Made by a program: the position numbers and the translations under genes. From the NCBI RefSeq assembly GCF_013314975.1, contig NZ_JABTYH010000038.1:1-43299 (forward strand): DNA of 43,299 nt, written 5' to 3'. The notes below the pieces were generated by a model that was not told where the DNA came from, did no database searches, and was given only the letters and a program-made list of their open reading frames with translations. This document shows, one piece after another, positions 34,287 to 41,592 of this stretch (position 1 is its first letter; every line of letters begins with the position of its first letter). The DNA is from Pseudarthrobacter oxydans. Lineage in GTDB: Bacteria; Actinomycetota; Actinomycetes; Actinomycetales; Micrococcaceae.

Positions 34287-35027
34287 ATGGCCACCTCCCA
34301 CTCCATGACAAACAACCTCCCCACGCTCACTCATCCGGACGGCTCCCCCATCAGGGCCCTGGTGGTGGATGACGAGCCGAGCCTCTCCGAGCTCATGAGC
34401 ATGGGCCTCCGCATGGCCGGCTGGTCCGTGGCAGTTGCCGCCGACGGTCCCGGGGCAGTGAAAATGGCCAAAGACTTCCGGCCGGATGTCCTGGTCCTTG
34501 ACGTCATGATCCCCGGTTTCGACGGCGTCGAGGTCCTGGGCAGGATCCGCGCCTTCGCGCCCGAGGTTCCCGCCCTGTTCCTCACCGCAAAGGACGCCGT
34601 CCAGGACCGGATCGTTGGCCTCGCGGCCGGCGGGGACGACTACGTCACCAAGCCGTTCAGCATGGAGGAGGTACTGCTTCGCCTGCACCGCCTGGTCCAG
34701 CGGTCGGGCGTGGCCGCGATGGACACCGCCGAGCTGGTGGTGGGAGACCTGGTCCTCAACGTTGACACCCGTGAGGTGACCCGCGCCGGGGAAGAGCTCC
34801 AGCTGACGGCCACCCAGTTCGAGCTGCTCCGCTACCTTATGGAAAACCCCAAACGCGTCATCAGCAAAGCGCAGATCCTGGACCGGGTCTGGAACTACGA
34901 CTTCGGCGGCCAGGCCAACATCGTGGAGCTCTACATTTCCTACCTGCGCAAGAAGGTGGACGCCGTCCACCCGCCGATGATCCACACCGTGCGGGGCGCC
35001 GGGTACGTCATCAAGCCGGCGGAGTAG
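34287..35027 (+). CDS. OmpR family response regulator
   Basis: This 246-residue regulator has a receiver at about 22-135 with acidic pocket DDE (28-30), phospho-Asp72 in LVLDVMIPG and Lys122 in TKPF. A winged helix follows at about 150-242 (LTATQFELLRYLM, YISYLRKKVD, VRGAGYVIKP). It resembles the TrcR/PrrA/MtrA branch. The sensor kinase gene starts 7 nt after its stop, so the two form one operon. GGAGAG precedes ATG 34287; an ATG six codons later is also possible. Confidence 0.95.
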   Translation: MATSHSMTNNLPTLTHPDGSPIRALVVDDEPSLSELMSMGLRMAGWSVAVAADGPGAVKMAKDFRPDVLVLDVMIPGFDGVEVLGRIRAFAPEVPALFLTAKDAVQDRIVGLAAGGDDYVTKPFSMEEVLLRLHRLVQRSGVAAMDTAELVVGDLVLNVDTREVTRAGEELQLTATQFELLRYLMENPKRVISKAQILDRVWNYDFGGQANIVELYISYLRKKVDAVHPPMIHTVRGAGYVIKPAE

Positions 35028-35034
35028 GAAAGCG

Positions 35035-36564
35035 ATGGCGTCAGCGCACAGTACGGAGCCGCAGCCCCCGAGCTGGCTGAAGCCCGGCACCTGGCACCTG
35101 CGGACCCGCCTTGTCCTCCTGGCCATGACCCTGCTGATCGCCATTTGCGGGGCGGTGGGCGTGGCGAGCTATGCCTCGATGGACGCGTTCCTCACCCGGC
35201 AACTCGATGACCAGCTAAGCCAGGCCGCAGACCGTTCCAACGATCCCGGCCGCCCTCCCTCGGGCGGCTTCAACGGCAGGGATCCCCTGGACGCCCGCGG
35301 CCAAAGCGTCGGAACCCTCAACGCCCGGATCCTCAACGGCCAGGTCAACAGCGGCGGTTTCCTCACCTCGAATACCACGCGCTCCCCCTTGTCCACGGAG
35401 GACAAACAGGTCCTGCTGGCCCTGCCCGCCAACATGCAGCCGGTGGACAGGACACTGTCCACCGGCGATTACCGGCTGCTGGCCATCCAGACCAGCTTCG
35501 GTGACGTCCTGGTGACAGGACTTCCCCTGGCCGCCAAGGAAAGCACGCTCGCGTCCCTGGTGTGGACGTTCGTTTTTGTCTCCCTGGGCGGACTTCTCCT
35601 GATCGGCCTGGTGGGAACGGTCCTGATCCGCCGCACCATGAAGCCCCTGGAGCAGCTTTCCGAAGTTGCCACCCGCGTTTCACAGCTGCCGCTGGATGCC
35701 GGCGAGGTGGCGCTGGCGGTGCGCGTGCCGCCGTCGAACTCCAATCCCGCAACGGAGGTGGGCAGCGTGGGCCACGCGCTGAACCTGATGCTGGACAACG
35801 TGGCCAACGCGCTGCAGGCGCGGCAGAAGAGCGAAACCAAGGTCCGGCAGTTCGTGGCGGACGCTTCCCATGAGCTCCGCACGCCGCTGACGGCCATCCG
35901 CGGCTATACGGAACTGATGCGGATGACGGAACACTTCACTCCTGACGGGGAAAAGTCGCTGGCCAGGGTGCAAAGCCAGTCCCAGCGGATGACTGCCCTG
36001 GTGGAGGACCTGCTGCTGCTGGCGCGGCTTGATGAGGGTCAGCCTTTGAAGCTCAGCGAGGTGGACCTGAACCAGCTGGTGGTGGAAGGCGTCAGCGACG
36101 AAAAGGTCATGGCGCCCGGGCACACCTGGCGGCTGGAGCTCCCCGACGAGCCCGTTGTGGTGAACGGGGATCCGTCCCAGCTGCGGCAGGTGCTGATGAA
36201 CCTGCTGTCCAACGCGCGCAAGCACACGCCGCCGGGGACCACCGTGGTCACCGGGGTGGGGAAGACGCCGGAGGGTGCCGCGGTGGTAACGGTGACGGAC
36301 GACGGCGGGGGCATTCCGCCGGAGTTCGTGGACCAGGTCTTCGCACGGTTCGCCCGCGCAGACGCGGCCCGGACAGGCAAGAGCGAAGGGCCTGGCGCAT
36401 CCGGCACGGAAGGAACAAGCGGCCTGGGGCTTTCCATCGTGGAGTCCATTGTTGAGGCCCACGGGGGCAAGGTCACGGTGACATCACAGCCCGGCCGCAC
36501 CCGGTTCGTGCTCCAGCTCCCACTGCCGCAAGTTCAGGCGCAAGACGGCGCGCCGCTAGCGTGA
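35035..36564 (+). CDS. Two-component sensor histidine kinase
   Basis: This 509-residue membrane kinase has membrane helices at about 24-46 and 174-198 and an extracellular sensor of about 125 residues. A HAMP region at about 200-255 follows. The dimerisation domain has His279 in DASHELRTP, and the ATP-binding domain has the N-box (LMNLLSNARKH), G1 (VTDDGGGIPPE) and G2 (GLGLSIV). The sensor has no recognised ligand motif. It partners the response regulator directly upstream. A similar pair in mycobacteria is TrcS/TrcR; the stimulus is unknown. Confidence 0.94.
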   Translation: MASAHSTEPQPPSWLKPGTWHLRTRLVLLAMTLLIAICGAVGVASYASMDAFLTRQLDDQLSQAADRSNDPGRPPSGGFNGRDPLDARGQSVGTLNARILNGQVNSGGFLTSNTTRSPLSTEDKQVLLALPANMQPVDRTLSTGDYRLLAIQTSFGDVLVTGLPLAAKESTLASLVWTFVFVSLGGLLLIGLVGTVLIRRTMKPLEQLSEVATRVSQLPLDAGEVALAVRVPPSNSNPATEVGSVGHALNLMLDNVANALQARQKSETKVRQFVADASHELRTPLTAIRGYTELMRMTEHFTPDGEKSLARVQSQSQRMTALVEDLLLLARLDEGQPLKLSEVDLNQLVVEGVSDEKVMAPGHTWRLELPDEPVVVNGDPSQLRQVLMNLLSNARKHTPPGTTVVTGVGKTPEGAAVVTVTDDGGGIPPEFVDQVFARFARADAARTGKSEGPGASGTEGTSGLGLSIVESIVEAHGGKVTVTSQPGRTRFVLQLPLPQVQAQDGAPLA

Positions 36565-36570
36565 TCCCTG

Positions 36571-36599
36571 TTACCAAAATGTGACTTAAGCGCTACACT
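36571..36599 (+). promoter_or_regulatory. Promoter of the riboswitch transcript
   Basis: TTACCA (36571-36576), a 17-nt spacer and TACACT (36594-36599) lie just upstream of the riboswitch, giving a leader of about 220 nt. Confidence 0.5.
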
Positions 36600-36639
36600 C
36601 CTGTACCGTCGATTGGGTGCGGTTCCCGTTCGGGCCGCA

Positions 36640-36810
36640 TATCCGGATGACGCCAAGCTCTGCCGCTTCCCGGATTCCGCTTGAGCATAGGCAGAGGCGG
36701 GGGACCCAACAGTCCCGGGCATTCAACTGCCCTTGGGGTTAAGCCAGCACGTGATTCTTCCGTGTGGCCGGATGCCCTCATCCGAACCCGACAGCTAACT
36801 CCGCAGGTGT
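36640..36810 (+). ncRNA. c-di-AMP riboswitch (ydaO-yuaA type)
   Basis: Three conserved blocks of this class are in order: GACGCCAAGCTCTGCCGC (36649-36666), GGGGGACCCAAC (36699-36710) with CCTTGGGGTTAAGCC (36731-36745), and CCGAACCCGACAGCTAACTC (36782-36801). It lies 16 nt upstream of a cell-wall lytic protein gene, the usual setting in Actinobacteria. Binding of c-di-AMP should switch off expression. Confidence 0.92.
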
Positions 36811-36825
36811 GAGAGGCGATCCATC

Positions 36826-37545
36826 ATGTCTAAGTTCTTTAGTAAAGCACGCCCGAAACCAGGCCCTGAAGCCCGCGCCCCGCGCACGTCAGGCAAAAGC
36901 CCGTCCTTCGGCCAGCGCGCTGCCATCCTCGCAGTGTCCGGCGCCCTCCTTATAGGCGTTGGAGCTGCGGGCCAGGCTACCGACACCGCAGTGCAGGTGG
37001 CAGCCACGCAGACTCAGGCGGCTGAGGCACAGTCGAAACTGAGCATCGAAAAGAGCGAAATCCAGGCGAACCCGGCTCCCGCTCCTGCAGCTGAGCCGAT
37101 CAACGTGGTACCGCAGGCAGCCGAACCGGCCCCTGCTCCCGCTCCCGCTCCCGAGCCCGCACCCGCGCCGGCCCCGGCGCCTGAACCCGCACCGGCACCG
37201 GCGCCCGCTCCGGAGCCTGCGCCCGTCGTCGCGGTCAACGACCCCGCAGGGGCACAGGCTTACGCTGCCGGCCAGCTGGCCTCCTACGGCTGGGCCGCCG
37301 ACCAGATGCAGTGCCTGCAGACCCTGTGGACCAAGGAATCAGACTGGACCACCACGGCCACCAACCCGAGCAGCGGCGCTTACGGCATTGTGCAGTCCCT
37401 GCCTGCCGAGAAGATGGCCAGCGCGGGCGCCGACTACCTCACCAATTACCGTACGCAGATCAACTGGGGCCTGAACTACATCCAGGAGCGCTACCAGTCC
37501 CCGTGTGGAGCACTGAACTTCCACTACGCCAACAACTGGTACTAA
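36826..37545 (+). CDS. Transglycosylase-like cell-wall protein under a riboswitch
   Basis: This 239-residue exported protein has a basic N-terminus, one hydrophobic segment (about 30-48, a signal peptide or anchor) and a spacer of repeated Pro-Ala-Glu (PAPAPEPAPA-like, about 85-135). A C-terminal lytic-transglycosylase-type domain follows at about 140-239. TKESDW holds the likely catalytic Glu, followed by NPSSGAYGIVQSLP and a Trp-Tyr terminus. Two Cys (CLQ..., SPCGA) may form a disulfide. It resembles Rpf-like resuscitation proteins that cut peptidoglycan. It is regulated by the c-di-AMP riboswitch and ends with a 4-nt overlap against the convergent VOC gene. Confidence 0.88.
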   Translation: MSKFFSKARPKPGPEARAPRTSGKSPSFGQRAAILAVSGALLIGVGAAGQATDTAVQVAATQTQAAEAQSKLSIEKSEIQANPAPAPAAEPINVVPQAAEPAPAPAPAPEPAPAPAPAPEPAPAPAPAPEPAPVVAVNDPAGAQAYAAGQLASYGWAADQMQCLQTLWTKESDWTTTATNPSSGAYGIVQSLPAEKMASAGADYLTNYRTQINWGLNYIQERYQSPCGALNFHYANNWY

Positions 37546-37946
37546 ACCGAAGCAGCTTGCCCCTCGCGGTCCAGTGCGTCCCGGCCCGGGATGTACTGGA
37601 CTGCCCACCGGTTCCCGTCAGGATCGGCGAAGTACACAAAATGGCCCCAGTCCTGCACGTCCACATCGCTGACCTCCACCCCGTTGGCCTTCAGCTGAGC
37701 GTGGGCGGCCTGGATGTCATTGACCACGAGTTGCAGGTTTGACCCTGTGCCTGGAGGCGCGTCCGTGAGCCCTTCCCCAATGCAGATGGAGCAGGCAGAC
37801 CCTGGCGGGGTCAGCTGCACGAACCTGATGGAGTCGCTGGGCCGCTCGTCGAAATCGGCGTTGAAGCCCACTTTGTTGACGTAGAAGTCTTTGGCGCGGT
37901 CCACATCGGACACGGGCACAAAAACGAGTTCCAGTTTCCAGTCCAT
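37542..37946 (-). CDS. VOC (glyoxalase/dioxygenase fold) protein
   Basis: This 134-residue cytosolic protein has two beta-alpha-beta-beta-beta halves: LVFVPVSDVDRAKDFYVNKVG at the start (given as family pattern in two blocks) and VNDIQAAHAQLKANGVE in the second half. It ends with FADPDGNRWAVQ, the usual closing motif carrying one metal ligand. No specific substrate can be assigned. ATG 37946 is supported by TAGCCT 6 nt upstream, a leaderless layout. Confidence 0.9.
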   Translation of the reverse strand: MDWKLELVFVPVSDVDRAKDFYVNKVGFNADFDERPSDSIRFVQLTPPGSACSICIGEGLTDAPPGTGSNLQLVVNDIQAAHAQLKANGVEVSDVDVQDWGHFVYFADPDGNRWAVQYIPGRDALDREGQAASV

Positions 37947-37952
37947 GCGCAC

Positions 37953-37958
37953 AGGCTA
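37953..37958 (-). promoter_or_regulatory. -10-like TAGCCT, leaderless start of the VOC gene
   Basis: TAGCCT on the minus strand ends 6 nt before ATG 37946; no ribosome site is present. Confidence 0.45.
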
Positions 37959-37992
37959 AGCCTTGTGTTGGGAAGCGGGAAAGGCTTGAGTC

Positions 37993-38628
37993 CTAGCCTG
38001 CGATGCCGTACAGGCGGTCGCCTGCGTCGCCCAGGCCCGGAACGATGTAGGACTTTTCGTTGAGCTTCTCGTCGATGGACGCCAGGACAATGGTGACGTT
38101 TGCACCGGAGAGTTCTTCCTCCAGCTTGGCCAGGCCCTCCGGCGCGGCGAGCAGGCAGATGCACGTGACATCCGAGGCGCCGCGCTTGAACAGGAACTTG
38201 ATGGCTTCGCGCAGTGTTCCGCCGGTGGCAAGCATGGGATCCAGCACGAAGATCTGCCGGTCGGTGAGATCCTCGGGGAGGCGCTCGGCGTAGGTGATGA
38301 TGTCCAGGGTTTCCTCGTCACGGGCCATGCCCAGGAAGCCCACTTCAGCGGTTGGGACCAACTTGGTCATGCCCTCCAGCATGCCCAGGCCTGCCCGAAG
38401 GATGGGAACCACCAGCGGGGTGGGCTTGGTGAACGCGGTGCCCACGGTCGTGCTGACGGGGGTTTCGATGGTGACGGGCTCGGTGCGGACTTCTCGCGTG
38501 GCCTCATAGGCAAGGAGGGTCACCAGTTCCTCCGTCAGCTGCCGGAAAACCGGGGACGGAGTGTTCTTGTCCCGCAGGACGGTGAGCTTATGGGCGACCA
38601 GCGGGTGGTCCACAACGAGAGTGCGCAT
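37993..38628 (-). CDS. upp: Uracil phosphoribosyltransferase
   Basis: This 211-residue cytosolic salvage enzyme makes UMP from uracil and PRPP. The PRPP-loop motif VLDPMLATGGTLREA and the C-terminal uracil-binding GLGDAGDRLYG are both present, as is the conserved VPILRAGLGMLEGM. Length matches the family. TAGTTT lies 6 nt upstream of ATG 38628, again a leaderless layout. The PAP2 gene ends 13 nt before its start on the same strand. Confidence 0.96.
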   Translation of the reverse strand: MRTLVVDHPLVAHKLTVLRDKNTPSPVFRQLTEELVTLLAYEATREVRTEPVTIETPVSTTVGTAFTKPTPLVVPILRAGLGMLEGMTKLVPTAEVGFLGMARDEETLDIITYAERLPEDLTDRQIFVLDPMLATGGTLREAIKFLFKRGASDVTCICLLAAPEGLAKLEEELSGANVTIVLASIDEKLNEKSYIVPGLGDAGDRLYGIAG

Positions 38629-38634
38629 GGGTCA

Positions 38635-38640
38635 AAACTA
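38635..38640 (-). promoter_or_regulatory. -10-like TAGTTT, leaderless start of upp
   Basis: TAGTTT on the minus strand ends 6 nt before ATG 38628. Confidence 0.5.
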
Positions 38641-39522
38641 TCACCCGGCCGCCGGGCCGCTCCCCTGCCGTCCGCCGCCCGTGCCCGACTGGGAAGCGCC
38701 GTCGTCGACCCTTGGCGGGGCACCGCCGCCGTTCGCCGTCGGGGCGGTACCGGTGGTGCTTTCCGCGTCTCCGGAGTGGTCCTCGCGCAGGACCGGATGT
38801 TCGAAGGTGGGTGCCGGGCCCGCGTGTTCGCGCCGCCGCATCACATGGAACAGCCTGTGGGCCAGGATCACGATGCCCACCCACGCCAGCCCCAGGAACC
38901 AGCCCGCCATCACGTCCGTCATCCAGTGGTGCCCCAGGAAGACCCGGCTCAGGCCCATGGCGATAATGAAGATCGTCCCCACGGTGATGGCCGCAATCCT
39001 GGCCCAGAGCACCTGGAACTGCAGGCACATGAGGTAGATCAGGACCCCGATCACCACGGTGGTGTTCAGGGTGTGGCCGCTGGGAAACGACGGCGAGGTC
39101 TCGAAGGGCGGGACGGCCTCGGAGTGGTCAGGACGGGTCCTGCCGACAAGCCGCTTGCCCAGGGTGGTGGCCAGGGTGGAGACCAGGGCTGCCCCGCCCA
39201 CCAGGACAATGGGCCGCCATGTCCTGCTCAGGAAGGTCAGCCAGGCTGTGAGGATGCTCGCCAGGATGGGCATGCCGATCCCGCCGCCGACGTTGGTGAA
39301 TCCTGTGGCGAAGGCGTCCATCTCCGGGTTCCGCAAGGACTGTGAGTATTCCAGCGCAGGAATATCAAGGCTGGCCAGGCCTTCCTCGTCCACGACATCC
39401 GAGTAGACCTCGGCACCCAGGAGTGCCATGGCGATCACCAGCGTCCCGCCGATGATCATGGTCAGCCACAAGGCGGCGTACGGCTTGATCCACTTGTCCA
39501 CGCGGTCTCGGACTGTGCTCAC
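38641..39522 (-). CDS. PAP2 family membrane phosphatase
   Basis: This 293-residue inner-membrane protein has about six helices and the three PAP2 active-site motifs: KRLVGRTRPD, PSFPSGHTLN and SRVFLGHHWMTDVMAGW, with the catalytic His residues in the second and third. Such enzymes remove phosphate from lipids such as undecaprenyl pyrophosphate or phosphatidate; which one is not known. The final 70 residues are cytosolic, low complexity and rich in Gly and Pro. Start GTG 39522 has GGGAGG upstream. Confidence 0.93.
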   Translation of the reverse strand: MSTVRDRVDKWIKPYAALWLTMIIGGTLVIAMALLGAEVYSDVVDEEGLASLDIPALEYSQSLRNPEMDAFATGFTNVGGGIGMPILASILTAWLTFLSRTWRPIVLVGGAALVSTLATTLGKRLVGRTRPDHSEAVPPFETSPSFPSGHTLNTTVVIGVLIYLMCLQFQVLWARIAAITVGTIFIIAMGLSRVFLGHHWMTDVMAGWFLGLAWVGIVILAHRLFHVMRRREHAGPAPTFEHPVLREDHSGDAESTTGTAPTANGGGAPPRVDDGASQSGTGGGRQGSGPAAG

Positions 39523-39571
39523 TGTGCCTCCCGGCGGATGTGCGTCACGGGCTCTGGGTATCCTTCGAAAC

Positions 39572-39577
39572 TATCAT
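39572..39577 (+). promoter_or_regulatory. -10-like TATCAT, leaderless start of tadA
   Basis: TATCAT ends 6 nt before ATG 39584. Confidence 0.45.
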
Positions 39578-39583
39578 TGAGCC

Positions 39584-40090
39584 ATGGTCTCCGCAGATAA
39601 GAAACACCACGCGTGGATGGGCCTTGCCCTCGCCGAGGCCCGGCGCGCCCTCGATACCGAGGACGTGCCCATCGGAGCGGTGGTGATTGGGCCCGACGGC
39701 TCCGTGCTGGGTTCCGGGCGGAACCAGCGGGAGGAGCTGGGCGACCCCACCGCGCACGCCGAGGTGGTTGCCATCCGCGAGGCGGCGGAACGGCTGCGCC
39801 AGGTTTCCCTGCTCGACGGCGGCAGCGGAGACGGCTGGCGGCTCGCCGACTGCACGCTGGTGGTGACCCTTGAACCCTGTGCCATGTGCGCCGGCGCGAT
39901 TGTCCTGGCACGAATCCCCCGGGTGGTCTTCGGCGCCTGGGACGAGAAGGCAGGAGCTGCGGGGTCGGTGTTCGATGTGCTCCGTGAGCGGCGCCTGAAC
40001 CATTGGGTTGAGGTGTATCCGGGCGTGCGCGAGGCCGAGTGCGCCGCCTTGCTGCGTGAGTTCTTCGCCGGGCACCGCTCGCGGCTCTGA
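39584..40090 (+). CDS. tadA: tRNA adenosine(34) deaminase
   Basis: This 168-residue cytosolic zinc deaminase converts A34 of tRNA-Arg(ACG) to inosine, so that one tRNA reads three Arg codons. The zinc and catalytic residues are visible as HAEV (His and proton-shuttle Glu) and PCAMCAGAI (two Cys). VPIGAVV is the N-terminal family motif. Its substrate tRNA-Arg(ACG) is encoded in the same window. ATG 39584 has TATCAT 6 nt upstream. It converges with the glycosyltransferase gene over a 22-nt gap. Confidence 0.95.
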   Translation: MVSADKKHHAWMGLALAEARRALDTEDVPIGAVVIGPDGSVLGSGRNQREELGDPTAHAEVVAIREAAERLRQVSLLDGGSGDGWRLADCTLVVTLEPCAMCAGAIVLARIPRVVFGAWDEKAGAAGSVFDVLRERRLNHWVEVYPGVREAECAALLREFFAGHRSRL

Positions 40091-40112
40091 TTCATGCCCC
40101 AGGCTGTCAGCG

Positions 40113-41186
40113 TCACCCGCTGATTGCGGCCAGCACGTGGGCCGCTGGCTGTTCCCAGCCCGGCAGGACGCCTCGTGCCTCCAGGGCCCGTGCCCGCCAG
40201 GCATCCCGGGTCCCGGCATCTTCCAGCCAGCGCCGAAGTGCCTGGGCCAGCAGGGCGGGATTTGCAGGATCATCATCCGCCGGGAAGGCTACCTTCGCTC
40301 CCGGAACCGCGCCGCCGTCGTCGTCCTTCCCCGCCATTCCCCGGCGCAAGGCCTCGACGGCGCCCGTGCCATCGCGCACCACCACGGGGATCCCCCGGGC
40401 GAGTGATTCGGTGACCACCATGCCGAACGCCTCGGCACGGGACACCAGGAGGCTGAGGTCCGCCCCACGCCATTCGTTTTCCAGTGCTTCACCGGCCAGC
40501 TCACCGGTGAACTGGATCCGCCCGTCCATTCCGTGCATTTCTACTGCGGCTTTAACCTTTTGTGCGTAATCCCCGTCTGCCTGGTCTGACCCGACAAACG
40601 ACGCTGTCCACTCAAGGTCCTGGAGCAGTGCCAGCGCGGAGACCGTGAGCAGCTGGTCCTTGTTGGGGAGGAGGGCGGCCACTATGACCATGTGGGGCGG
40701 CGCGGACCCCTCGGCCAGCGGCGCAGGGTCGGTGCCTGGGAGTGCGACCTTGAGCCCATGGAGTCCGTGGCGTTCTTCCAGGACTTTGCGGGCCCAGGTG
40801 CTGGTGCACACCACACCGGTGGCAGCCCGGAGGGACCGTGCTTCACGCTCCTGATGTGCCGGGGCAGGCATATGTACCAGCACCCATGTTTGTCGTCCGG
40901 CCTTGGCCGCGAATTCGAGCTCATCCGGCGTGCCCATGGCGATGAGCCCGTCGACAAGGGTCACGGTATCCGGTTGTTCCGCTTCGCTCCCGGTTTCCCA
41001 CGCCCCGAGGAGGCTGCCCAGGCGGCGTCGGGCGTGAGAGCCGGCGTAAGGCCAGGAGCCTTCGACGGGGAGCACCTCGACGTCCACTCCCAGCGCCTTC
41101 AGCCCCTGCACCAGCCGGGCGTTGTAGATGTTTCCCCCGGAATGATGGTGGATGTTGCCCGGAACCAGCAGGCGGATGCGGTCCAT
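40113..41186 (-). CDS. GT4-like glycosyltransferase
   Basis: This 357-residue GT-B enzyme has the N-terminal glycine loop SGGNIYNARLVQGLKALG and the C-terminal donor-site motif RAEAFGMVVTESLARGIPVV, in which the two Glu are seven residues apart (EX7E), as in family GT4. It lacks membrane segments. It starts 4 nt after the PTPS-like gene and is the last gene of the three-gene operon, so its acceptor may be the pterin-like product of the upstream gene. That is inference; it could equally glycosylate another small molecule. ATG 41186 is chosen, and the 34-codon extension overlaps the upstream gene. Confidence 0.88.
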   Translation of the reverse strand: MDRIRLLVPGNIHHHSGGNIYNARLVQGLKALGVDVEVLPVEGSWPYAGSHARRRLGSLLGAWETGSEAEQPDTVTLVDGLIAMGTPDELEFAAKAGRQTWVLVHMPAPAHQEREARSLRAATGVVCTSTWARKVLEERHGLHGLKVALPGTDPAPLAEGSAPPHMVIVAALLPNKDQLLTVSALALLQDLEWTASFVGSDQADGDYAQKVKAAVEMHGMDGRIQFTGELAGEALENEWRGADLSLLVSRAEAFGMVVTESLARGIPVVVRDGTGAVEALRRGMAGKDDDGGAVPGAKVAFPADDDPANPALLAQALRRWLEDAGTRDAWRARALEARGVLPGWEQPAAHVLAAISG

Positions 41187-41190
41187 GGGA

Positions 41191-41589
41191 TCAGGCGGCT
41201 GGAAGGTCCAGCGAGTAGGTGGCCCAGGCGTCCGGGTTCTCGCGCAGGGTGACGTCAATCCCGGCGAGCTGGCCGCCGTCGTCGTCATCCTTCAGCTTTT
41301 CCGCCACGGACGTGGCAACGTATTCCGCCAGCGCTTCCGTGGTGCTGAGCTTGCCCGCGAAATCGGGGTGCTCGTCCAGGTTCCGGTAGTTCAGGCCTGC
41401 CAGAACCTCCTCGATCATGGTCCCGGCCGCGCCGATGTCCAGCACGATCGCGTCGTCGTTGAGCGTCCGACGGCGGAAGCTCACCTCCGCGACGAACGTT
41501 GCCCCGTGCAGGGCCTGGGCCGGCCCGAAAACCTTGCGCGGAAGGCTGTGGGCGATCATGAAGTGGCGTCGGACAGTCAGGCTGAACAT
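41191..41589 (-). CDS. 6-pyruvoyl-tetrahydropterin synthase/QueD-like protein
   Basis: This 132-residue protein has the T-fold order of PTPS/QueD: first His14 in MIAHSL, the second in LHGATF (His28), Asp51 and Asn67 of the core, His74 in LDEHPDF, and Glu117 in LRENPDAWATY, the substrate-anchoring Glu. The third zinc ligand is missing: standard enzymes have HGH, but here it is HGA (Ala30). The usual catalytic Cys is also not visible. It therefore may bind a different metal geometry or carry out a different reaction on a pterin-like ring. Its gene is between the dehydrogenase (3-nt gap) and the glycosyltransferase. Confidence 0.85.
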   Translation of the reverse strand: MFSLTVRRHFMIAHSLPRKVFGPAQALHGATFVAEVSFRRRTLNDDAIVLDIGAAGTMIEEVLAGLNYRNLDEHPDFAGKLSTTEALAEYVATSVAEKLKDDDDGGQLAGIDVTLRENPDAWATYSLDLPAA

Positions 41590-41592
41590 GGT

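Noticed and set aside
37060..37230. CRISPR-like short repeats in the riboswitch-controlled gene
   Set aside because: These are codons for the repeated Pro-Ala-Glu spacer, in frame and degenerate, with no unique spacers.
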